This document shows, piece by piece, positions 1 through 6,273 of a stretch of 13,946 nt of DNA. This stretch comes from Vicinamibacterales bacterium. Its GTDB lineage: Bacteria > Acidobacteriota > Vicinamibacteria > Vicinamibacterales > UBA2999. The notes beneath the pieces were generated by a model. It had not been told where the DNA came from. It searched no databases and worked only from the letters and a program-made list of their open reading frames with translations. Every line of letters begins with the position of its first letter. Position 1 is the stretch's first letter. Location: positions 1 through 13,946 of the forward strand of contig JAWKHS010000037.1 in NCBI GenBank assembly GCA_041394705.1, written 5' to 3'. The translations under genes were made by a program, and so were the position numbers.

Positions 1-27
1 TTTCATGTACGGCGTTCGCGGCAGCCG

Positions 28-2169
28 CTACGGCGTCTTGCCGATCCAGCGTTCGCCGTTCCAGATCCGCACCGACACGATCCGATCCCACGGCACGAGG
101 GCGTCCACGACGTCCATGCCCGCCACCACCTGCCCGAACACGGTATAGCGTGCGTCGAGGTGGGGCTGCGGCGAGTAGGTGACGAAGAACTGGCTCCCGC
201 CGGTGTCCTTCCAGTCGAGCGCCATGCCCACCGTGCCACGGAGATAGGGGCGCGTGTTCAGCTCGTCGCGAATGGCATAGCCGGGGCCGCCCTCGCCGTC
301 CCCGCGCGGGTCGCCGCCCTGCGCGACGAAGTCCGGGACGATGCGATGCCACGGGAGCCCATCGAAGAACCCGCGGGCGGTCAGGGCCGTGAAGCTCGCC
401 ACGGTGCGGGGGGCGTCGAGCACCGCCAGTTCGATCCGGAACTCGCCGCGCGTGGTCGAGACGTAGGCCTCTGGCGAGAACGCGGGCGCGATCATCGCGG
501 CCGTGTCGTCCACTGCCGGTTCGACAGGCGCCGGGGCGGGCCGGACGGGGGCCGCAGGCGACGCGGACGGCCCCTCGGCGAGCAGTGCGGCCGCACGGAC
601 CCGGACGGCCCAGGCACGATCGTTCAGGGCGGCCTGAAGCACGGGGGTCGCGGCGGCACGATCGACCGCAGCCAGCGCGGCGAGCATGGCGGCCCGCCCG
701 ACGTAGGTGGTGTCGGACGCCGAAGCGTCGTAGGCCGCCGTCAGGGCGGCAGCCGCGCCCGCGGGCTTCAGCGCCGCCAGGCCCCTGGCGGCGGCGAGCC
801 TCACGCCCACGTCGGGGTCCGTCAGTGCGGCGAGGAGCCGTCGGTCGATGCCGGGCGTCTTGTTCGCGGTCATGGCGGCGAGAGCGGCGGCCTTCACCTT
901 CGGATCGGCGTCGTCCGCCAGTTGCCCGAGCCGGAGCGCCGCGCGGTCCGCCGGCAGGCGGCCGAACGTGGAGGCCAGCGCCGCCCGGACGCTCCACTCC
1001 GGATCGACGTCGATGCCGGACATGGCCGTCATGAACATCTCGGAGTCGACGCGCGCGAGCGCCGCCTGCGCGGCCGCCCGCAGCGGCGCCCACCGATCCT
1101 CGAGATAGTCCAGGAGCGGTTCGGCCGCGGCCGGATCGGCGATGGCGCCGATGGCCGCGACGGCCTCCAGCCGGAGCGTGCTCTCCGAAGCACCGGCCAT
1201 CAGCGTGGTCAGCACCTTCGTCGATCGCCGATCGGCAAGCGCCGCGAGCGCCCGCACCGCCTGGACGCGCACGCCGAACGGCTGCGCCGCGTCGCCGGCC
1301 AGGGACTCGAACGCGGGTCTCGAGTCCGCGTCCTTCAGCGCACCGAGGCCGCGCACGGCGAACGCGCGTGTGGTCGCGCCCCCGCGGGTCAGCCACGTCC
1401 TCAGAGTGGGCAGGGCGCCAGGCCGCGCCAGGCGCTGCATGGCGAACGCCAGCGGCCACCAGTCGCTGGCGGGCAACCCGTCGGCGCCGATGACGACGGC
1501 GCGCAGGTCGTCGAAGGCGTCGAGCCGGACCAACGCGTAGACGCCGAGACGCACCGCGTCGACCGCCGGCCCGAGTTCGGTCGACTCGTCGTCGGGCGCC
1601 ACGCCGGCGAGCGCGCCCGCTCGCACGTGGGCGGCGGCCATGCCCGCGATCGATCCGGCTGCGGGCGTGTGTCCGATGAGGCCCAGGGCCTCGGCGGCCC
1701 TTCCCTGCACACGTGGGTCGGCGTCGGCCAGCGCGGGGAGCAGCGCTGGCGCCGCCGCCGCGTCGCCGATGAGCCCGAGCGCGAAGGCGGCCATCGCGCG
1801 AACGTCGGGATCCAGGTCGTCCTTCAAGAGCGTCACGAGCGGCGGCACGCCGTCGGCGAGCCCGACACGACCGATCGCCAGCGCCGCCCGGCGGCGGATC
1901 CGGCCTTCGGCGTCCGTCAGGAGAGGCGGCAGCGCGCGCACGGCCGCGGGAGCGAGGGCATCGTCGGACAGCACGCGGCGATCCTCCAGGTGGAGGATCG
2001 CCGTCATCTTCTCCTGGTAGGTGGGCGGCGGCGGCGCGACGACCGGCGGCGGCGCGGTGGCGCAGGCGGCCGCGGCGATGGCAGCCCCGGCCGCGAGCAG
2101 CACGGCCACGGCGAGACGCGCCGGGAGGGGGCGGACGGGGGCGGCTGCTCGGCGGCTGGCCTCGTCCAT
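28..2169 (-). CDS. HEAT-repeat lipoprotein with C-terminal cyclophilin-type peptidyl-prolyl isomerase
   Basis: The 713-residue product starts with a basic segment and a hydrophobic Ala/Leu/Val stretch (about residues 18-35) ending in AAAC at Cys36, a plausible though not ideal lipobox. A Pro-rich tether follows (about 40-50). Residues about 50-525 are successive alpha-helical HEAT/PBS-type repeats of the form DPxVRxxAAxALGxLG. A Pro/Ala linker (about 528-556) leads into a cyclophilin domain (about 566-713). The active-site block WHRIVPDFVAQGGD carries Arg609, Phe614 and Gln617, and GSQFFVTY and YTVFGQV are also present. Residue 670 is His where human CypA has Trp121, so weak cyclosporin binding is inferred. 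The likely role is prolyl isomerisation or chaperoning at an envelope membrane, with the HEAT solenoid as a protein-docking platform (inferred). The start has a GAGG ribosome site overlapping the stop of the upstream menC-like gene 7 nt away, so the two are probably cotranscribed. Substrate unknown. Confidence 0.88.
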   Translation of the reverse strand: MDEASRRAAAPVRPLPARLAVAVLLAAGAAIAAAACATAPPPVVAPPPPTYQEKMTAILHLEDRRVLSDDALAPAAVRALPPLLTDAEGRIRRRAALAIGRVGLADGVPPLVTLLKDDLDPDVRAMAAFALGLIGDAAAAPALLPALADADPRVQGRAAEALGLIGHTPAAGSIAGMAAAHVRAGALAGVAPDDESTELGPAVDAVRLGVYALVRLDAFDDLRAVVIGADGLPASDWWPLAFAMQRLARPGALPTLRTWLTRGGATTRAFAVRGLGALKDADSRPAFESLAGDAAQPFGVRVQAVRALAALADRRSTKVLTTLMAGASESTLRLEAVAAIGAIADPAAAEPLLDYLEDRWAPLRAAAQAALARVDSEMFMTAMSGIDVDPEWSVRAALASTFGRLPADRAALRLGQLADDADPKVKAAALAAMTANKTPGIDRRLLAALTDPDVGVRLAAARGLAALKPAGAAAALTAAYDASASDTTYVGRAAMLAALAAVDRAAATPVLQAALNDRAWAVRVRAAALLAEGPSASPAAPVRPAPAPVEPAVDDTAAMIAPAFSPEAYVSTTRGEFRIELAVLDAPRTVASFTALTARGFFDGLPWHRIVPDFVAQGGDPRGDGEGGPGYAIRDELNTRPYLRGTVGMALDWKDTGGSQFFVTYSPQPHLDARYTVFGQVVAGMDVVDALVPWDRIVSVRIWNGERWIGKTP

Positions 2170-2176
2170 GCGCGCC

Positions 2177-3337
2177 TCAGTGTCCGGCCGGCAGGTTCGA
2201 CGGGTCGAGCGAGACGTGACGCAGCGTCGCCGCCTGCACCCGCGACTCCACGATGTCCACGCCGATCCCGGGGCCCGTGGGCACCGCGATCGTCCCGTCG
2301 GAGGAGACGTCGATGCCGGGCTCGATGAGGTCGGGCACGTAGTAGCGCTTGCTCGCGGCGATGTCGCCGGGGAGCGTGAAGTTCGGCAGGCTGGCCAGGT
2401 GGATGTTGTGGGCGCGGCCGATGCCCGACTCCAGCATGCCGCCGTGCCAGACGGGAATGCCGTGAGCCTGGCAGAGGTCGTGCAGGGCGATCGACTCGCC
2501 GTGCCCGCCCACGCGGCCGGGCTTCACGTTGATGATCCGGCAGGCCTTGGCCTCGATGGCGTCGCGCGCGATGCGCACGGTGTGGATGGACTCGTCGAGG
2601 CAGATCGGCGTCGCGATCTCCTTCTGCAGCTGCACGTGGTCCATCACGTCGTCGTACTCGAGCGGCTGCTCGATCATCATCAGGTTGTAGCGATCGAGGC
2701 CGGCCAGGTGCGGGCCATCGGTCGCGGAGTACGCCGCGTTGGCGTCCACCATGAGCTGGATGTCCGGGAACTTCGCCCGCACGGCTTCCACCGCGTTCAG
2801 GTCCCAGCCCGGCTTGATCTTGATCTTGATGCGCCGGTACCCGGCGGCCAGTTCCTTCGCCACCTTCGCGACGAGCTGGTCGAGCGAGTCCTGGATGCCG
2901 ATCGACACGCCCGAGGCGATGCGATCCCGCGTGCCGCCGAGCACCGCCGACAACGGCTTGCCGACGATGCGCGCGTAGAGATCCCAGGCGGCCATCTCGA
3001 CCCCGGCCTTCGCCATGTTGTGGCCGCGCACCCGCTTCAGCGCCGGGAACACGTCGCGGGGGTGCTCGAAGGTCTGACCGACGATGCGGGGCGCCAGGAA
3101 CTCGGTGACGATGTGCCAGGCCGTCTCGGTGGTCTCCGAGCTGTAGTAGGGGTGGGCCTCGGCCACGGCCTCGCCCCAGCCGACCTGTCCCTCGCCCTCG
3201 AGCCTGAGGAGGAGGAACGTTCGATCGTACGACCGGCCGAAGCTGGTCTCGAAGAAGTGAGCGAGCGGGAGGCGGAGCAGGCGGACGTCGAGGCGATCGA
3301 TCTTCACAGGTGCGGCATCTCCACGGCCCTTCACCAT
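2177..3337 (-). CDS. menC: o-succinylbenzoate synthase / N-succinylamino acid racemase (MenC family)
   Basis: Enolase-superfamily protein of 386 residues. The N-terminal capping domain (about 12-130) is followed by a TIM barrel with the expected catalytic set: a KIKIK motif at 171-175, metal ligands Asp198 (VDANAAY), Glu223 (EQPLEY) and Asp248 (LDES), and Lys272 (NVKPGRVGG). This arrangement is typical of the OSBS/NSAR group. OSBS makes o-succinylbenzoate for menaquinone; NSAR racemises N-succinyl amino acids, and many members do both. No other men gene lies nearby; the next gene in the operon is a HEAT-cyclophilin lipoprotein, so context does not choose between them. The ATG at 3337 has no clear ribosome site. 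A GTG at 3307 (residue 11) would give the family's usual N-terminus and has GGAG 11 nt upstream, so the true start may be there. Family certain, exact reaction not. Confidence 0.88.
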   Translation of the reverse strand: MVKGRGDAAPVKIDRLDVRLLRLPLAHFFETSFGRSYDRTFLLLRLEGEGQVGWGEAVAEAHPYYSSETTETAWHIVTEFLAPRIVGQTFEHPRDVFPALKRVRGHNMAKAGVEMAAWDLYARIVGKPLSAVLGGTRDRIASGVSIGIQDSLDQLVAKVAKELAAGYRRIKIKIKPGWDLNAVEAVRAKFPDIQLMVDANAAYSATDGPHLAGLDRYNLMMIEQPLEYDDVMDHVQLQKEIATPICLDESIHTVRIARDAIEAKACRIINVKPGRVGGHGESIALHDLCQAHGIPVWHGGMLESGIGRAHNIHLASLPNFTLPGDIAASKRYYVPDLIEPGIDVSSDGTIAVPTGPGIGVDIVESRVQAATLRHVSLDPSNLPAGH

Positions 3338-3365
3338 ACCACGCGGATCGCGGCCGGAATCGGGC

Positions 3366-3374
3366 TGCTATACT
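3366..3374 (+). promoter_or_regulatory. Extended -10 promoter of the deoxynucleoside kinase gene, predicted leaderless
   Basis: TGCTATACT is an extended -10 element: TG, one base, then TATACT (5 of 6 to consensus) at 3369-3374. No -35 match is visible 17 nt upstream, which fits an extended -10 promoter. Only 8 nt separate it from the GTG at 3383, so transcription should start at or within a base or two of the start codon. It lies in the 45-nt divergent gap to the menC-like gene. Confidence 0.6.
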
Positions 3375-3382
3375 CGCCGCGC

Positions 3383-4027
3383 GTGGCTCATCGCCATATC
3401 GCCATCGACGGACCGATCGGCTCGGGAAAGACACGCCTGGCCGAGCGGCTCGCCGCCAAGCTCGAAGGCACGCCGGTGCTCGAGCGGGACAGCAATCCCT
3501 TCCTGGCGGACTTCTACGCCAACCGTCCCGGCGCCGCCCTCCAGGCGCAGTTGTTCTTCCTGCTCAACCGGCACCGGCAGCTGTCGTCGCTGCAGCAGGG
3601 CGACCTGTTCCAGCACTCGGTCGTGTGCGACTACGTCTTCGACAAGGACAAGATCTTCGCGTTCCTCAACCTCGACGACAACGAGCTGTTCATCTACCAG
3701 CGCCTGTTCGACCTCCTGGCGAAGGACGTGCCCCCGCCGGACCTGGTGATCTACCTCCAGACGCCGACCGACGTCCTGCTGGCCAGGGCGGCGGGCCGCG
3801 AGCACGAGACGGAAGATGACACGCCGCGGCCGGACGCGGAGTACCTGCGGGAGCTCAACGAGGCGTACCAGCACTACTTCTTCCACTACGTCGCGACGCC
3901 GCTCCTGGTCGTCGAGACGTCGCAGTTCGATCCCGAGCACGACGACGAGGCCCTGGACGATCTGGTCAGGCAGGTCCAGAGCCTCACGCACGGCACCCGC
4001 TACTACGTCCCCCGCACCCGCCGGTGA
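3383..4027 (+). CDS. Deoxynucleoside kinase (dNK family)
   Basis: The 214-residue product phosphorylates deoxynucleosides for nucleotide salvage in the cytoplasm (family knowledge). It has a P-loop GPIGSGKT at residues 10-17, an acidic residue after beta-2 (Glu34 in LERDSNPF) in the position of the family's catalytic base, the block CDYVFDKDKIFAF at 82-94 in the region of the substrate and DR(Y/S) motif, and a LID-like GREHETED segment rich in Arg/Glu/Asp. Length matches bacterial dAK/dGK/dCK enzymes; preferred base cannot be read. GTG at 3383 is chosen because no in-frame ATG lies upstream close to the P-loop and the family begins just before it. There is no Shine-Dalgarno; an extended -10 ends 8 nt before. 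It stands 51 nt before accD. Confidence 0.87.
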   Translation: MAHRHIAIDGPIGSGKTRLAERLAAKLEGTPVLERDSNPFLADFYANRPGAALQAQLFFLLNRHRQLSSLQQGDLFQHSVVCDYVFDKDKIFAFLNLDDNELFIYQRLFDLLAKDVPPPDLVIYLQTPTDVLLARAAGREHETEDDTPRPDAEYLRELNEAYQHYFFHYVATPLLVVETSQFDPEHDDEALDDLVRQVQSLTHGTRYYVPRTRR

Positions 4028-4058
4028 GGGCGGCGCGCCGGCCCCTGGAGGCCCGCCC
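4028..4058 (+). repeat. GC-rich inverted repeat after the dNK stop codon
   Basis: GGGCGG at 4028-4033 can pair with CCGCCC at 4053-4058, with further GGCC/GGCC pairing possible inside the loop. It sits directly after the kinase stop and just before the accD -10. There is no T-tract, so it is not a canonical intrinsic terminator, and at this GC content short complementary arms also arise by chance. Confidence 0.25.
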
Positions 4059-4061
4059 CGC

Positions 4062-4070
4062 TGATACACT
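4062..4070 (+). promoter_or_regulatory. Extended -10 promoter of accD, predicted leaderless
   Basis: TGATACACT gives TG, one base, and a TACACT hexamer at 4065-4070 (4 of 6 to TATAAT). It ends 8 nt before the accD ATG at 4079, and no Shine-Dalgarno is present in those 8 nt. The spacing equals that of the kinase promoter upstream. Predicted to drive accD-folC-lptD-rmd as a leaderless transcript. Confidence 0.5.
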
Positions 4071-4078
4071 GAGTTCAC

Positions 4079-4945
4079 ATGGCGTGGTTCAAGAAGACCC
4101 GCAAGCCCATCACGGCATCCACGGCGCCCAGCCGCGTGCCGGAAGGCCTGTGGGTGAAGTGTCCGGAGTGCGACGCCACCATCTACACGAAGGATCTCGC
4201 ACAGAGCCTGAGCGTCTGCCCGAAGTGCGCGCACCACTTCCGCCTGACGGCGGCCGAGCGACTGCGCATGCTGTTCGACGAGGCCCTCTGGGTGGAGCAC
4301 GACGCCGGCCTCGCCTCGAACGACCCGCTGGCCTTCACCGACACCAAGCCGTACGGCGCCAGGCTGGCCGCCGGGCAGAAGGCGACCGGGATGAAGGACG
4401 CGCTGCTGGTGGGCGCCGGCACGATCGACGGTGTTCCTGCCGTGGTCGCCGCGATGGAATACGGGTTCATCGGCGGCAGCATGGGCGTCGTGATGGGCGA
4501 GAAACTCGTCCGCGCGATCGAGCACGCCGCGGATCGCCGGGTGGCGCTCGTCATCGTCTCGTGCTCGGGCGGCGCCCGCATGATGGAAGGCGCGCTGTCG
4601 CTCATGCAGATGGCCAAGGTGTCGGCCGCGCTGGCGCGGCTGGACCGGGCGCAGCTGCCGTTCCTGTCCGTGCTCACCGATCCGACGACGGGCGGCGTGA
4701 CGGCCAGCTTCGCGATGCTCGGCGACTTCAACATCGGCGAGCCCAAGGCGCTCATCGGATTCGCGGGACCGCGCATCATCGAGCAGACCATCCGCCAGAA
4801 GCTGCCGGCCGGGTTCCAGCGCAGCGAGTTCCTGCTCGAGCGGGGCATGCTGGACCTGGTCGTCGATCGTCGTGAGCTGAAGGCCACGATCGCCCGGCTG
4901 CTCCGCTTCACCGGGCCGGACGCGCCCCCCGCCGCCGCGCGCTGA
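4079..4945 (+). CDS. accD: Acetyl-CoA carboxylase carboxyltransferase subunit beta
   Basis: The 288-residue AccD forms, with AccA, the carboxyltransferase that moves CO2 from carboxybiotin to acetyl-CoA to give malonyl-CoA, the first committed step of fatty acid synthesis. The N-terminus (MAWFKK) is typical. A four-cysteine zinc ribbon is complete: Cys28, Cys31, Cys47 and Cys50. The crotonase-fold carboxyltransferase domain follows, with the glycine-rich YGFIGGSMGVVMGEK, SCSGGARMMEGALSLMQM and LTDPTTGGVTASFAMLGD blocks that build the acetyl-CoA site and oxyanion holes. Length is normal. No accA is in the window, so the subunits are encoded apart. It is followed after 17 nt by folC, a common bacterial neighbour of accD. 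The ATG fits the family start and lies 8 nt after a -10-like element. Confidence 0.97.
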   Translation: MAWFKKTRKPITASTAPSRVPEGLWVKCPECDATIYTKDLAQSLSVCPKCAHHFRLTAAERLRMLFDEALWVEHDAGLASNDPLAFTDTKPYGARLAAGQKATGMKDALLVGAGTIDGVPAVVAAMEYGFIGGSMGVVMGEKLVRAIEHAADRRVALVIVSCSGGARMMEGALSLMQMAKVSAALARLDRAQLPFLSVLTDPTTGGVTASFAMLGDFNIGEPKALIGFAGPRIIEQTIRQKLPAGFQRSEFLLERGMLDLVVDRRELKATIARLLRFTGPDAPPAAAR

Positions 4946-4962
4946 GCGGCGGCCTCGAACCG

Positions 4963-6273
4963 ATGACGTCCATCGAGCGGCTGTTCGCCCTCGAACACTT
5001 CGGCATCAAGCTCGGCCTCGACGCGATGCGGGTGCTGCTCGGGGCCCTGGGCGATCCGCACCTCCGATGGCCCTCGGTGCACGTGGCCGGCACCAACGGC
5101 AAGGGCTCGGTCAGCGCCGTGGTCGAACGGGCCCTCCGCGACGCCGGGCTCCGCACGGGCCTCTACACGTCGCCGCACCTGGCGCGCATCGAGGAACGCA
5201 TCGCGGTCTCGGGCCACGAGATCTCCCGGCTGGAGTTCGTCGAGGTCCTCGACCGGACGTTCGCGGCCGTCGATCGCCTGGTCGGCGACGGCGCGCTGGC
5301 GGCGACACCGACCTTCTTCGAAGTGTCCACGGCCGCCGCGTTCCTGCACTTCGCGGACGCGTCGGTGGACGTGGCCGTCGTGGAGGTGGGGCTCGGCGGC
5401 CGCTACGACGCGACCAATGTCGTCCACCCGACGGCCTGCGCCATCACGACCATCGACTTCGACCACGAGCGGCACCTGGGATCCACCCTGACGGCGATCG
5501 CCCGCGAGAAGGCCGGCATCGCGAAACCAGGGGTTCCCCTGGTCGTGGGCGACGTGCCGGCCGAGGCGTGGCGCGCGATCGAGGACGCGGCACGGGCCGC
5601 CGGTGCTCCGCTGGTCAGGGCCACGGCGGACGCCGTTGTCGAGGCGCCGCTCGTGGACGGCCACGCGAGGCTCACGGTCGAGACGCCCCGCGGGCGGTAC
5701 GGGCCGGTCAGGCTGGCGCTGGGCGGCAGTCACCAGGCGTCGAACGGTGTCGTCGCGATCCGGCTGCTGGAGGCCTGGTCCGAGGCCTCGGGGCGCCAGG
5801 TGTCCCGCGCCGCCGTCGAGGCCGGGCTGGCGCACGCCCGCTGGGCGGCGCGGCTCGAGTGGTTCAAGGCGCCAGGCGGCGGGCCCGGCGTGCTCGTGGA
5901 CGCGGCGCACAACCCGTCCGGCGCCCGCGCGCTGGCGTCGTATCTGGCGATGGCCAAGGTGCCCCCGGTGACGCTCGTGACGTCGGTGATGGCGGACAAG
6001 CGCGTGCCCGACGTCCTCGGGCCCCTCCTGCCCCACGTCGCCCGCGTCGTCGTGACCGAGGCGGCCACGCCGCGCGCGATGCCCGCGGCACAGGTGGCGT
6101 CGATCGTCGGATCGCTGGCGCCGGCGGGGACCCCGGTGAGCGTCGAGCGGGATAGCCGACTCGCCCTGGCGACGGCCAGGCAGTTCGATGCGCCGGTCCT
6201 GCTCGCCGGATCGATCTTCCTCGTCGGCCCCCTGCGCGCGGCGCTGGTGGACGAGGGCTTCGAGTCCACGTGA
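4963..6273 (+). CDS. folC: Bifunctional folylpolyglutamate synthase / dihydrofolate synthase
   Basis: The 436-residue Mur-ligase-family enzyme adds glutamate to dihydropteroate and extends folate polyglutamate tails using ATP, in the cytoplasm. The P-loop GTNGKGS lies at residues 43-49 (Lys47). Next come TSPHLARIEERI (folate-binding loop), GLGGRYDATN, and the ITTIDFDHERHLGSTL and IAREKAGIAKPGVP blocks, where the Lys of EKAG is the carbamylated metal-site lysine in this family. The C-terminal ligase domain carries VDAAHNPSGARAL. Length matches FolC. No strong ribosome site precedes the ATG, so translation may be coupled to accD 17 nt upstream. Its TGA overlaps the most upstream possible lptD start (GTGA). 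Whether it performs both activities cannot be told from sequence alone. Confidence 0.95.
   Translation: MTSIERLFALEHFGIKLGLDAMRVLLGALGDPHLRWPSVHVAGTNGKGSVSAVVERALRDAGLRTGLYTSPHLARIEERIAVSGHEISRLEFVEVLDRTFAAVDRLVGDGALAATPTFFEVSTAAAFLHFADASVDVAVVEVGLGGRYDATNVVHPTACAITTIDFDHERHLGSTLTAIAREKAGIAKPGVPLVVGDVPAEAWRAIEDAARAAGAPLVRATADAVVEAPLVDGHARLTVETPRGRYGPVRLALGGSHQASNGVVAIRLLEAWSEASGRQVSRAAVEAGLAHARWAARLEWFKAPGGGPGVLVDAAHNPSGARALASYLAMAKVPPVTLVTSVMADKRVPDVLGPLLPHVARVVVTEAATPRAMPAAQVASIVGSLAPAGTPVSVERDSRLALATARQFDAPVLLAGSIFLVGPLRAALVDEGFEST

Noticed and set aside
1..27. ATGAAA on the minus strand at the left edge (positions 6 to 1), a possible start of the next gene in the operon
   Set aside because: Only two codons are visible and no ribosome site is evident, so it cannot be supported.
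160..2328. 722-codon plus-strand open frame opposite the HEAT-cyclophilin gene
   Set aside because: Same GC artefact: Arg/Gly-rich, no recognisable domain, and fully antisense to a gene with clear domains.
2004..3434. 476-codon minus-strand open frame overlapping the menC-like gene
   Set aside because: It covers the menC-like gene in another frame and reads as Arg/Pro-rich nonsense, while the menC frame holds all catalytic residues.
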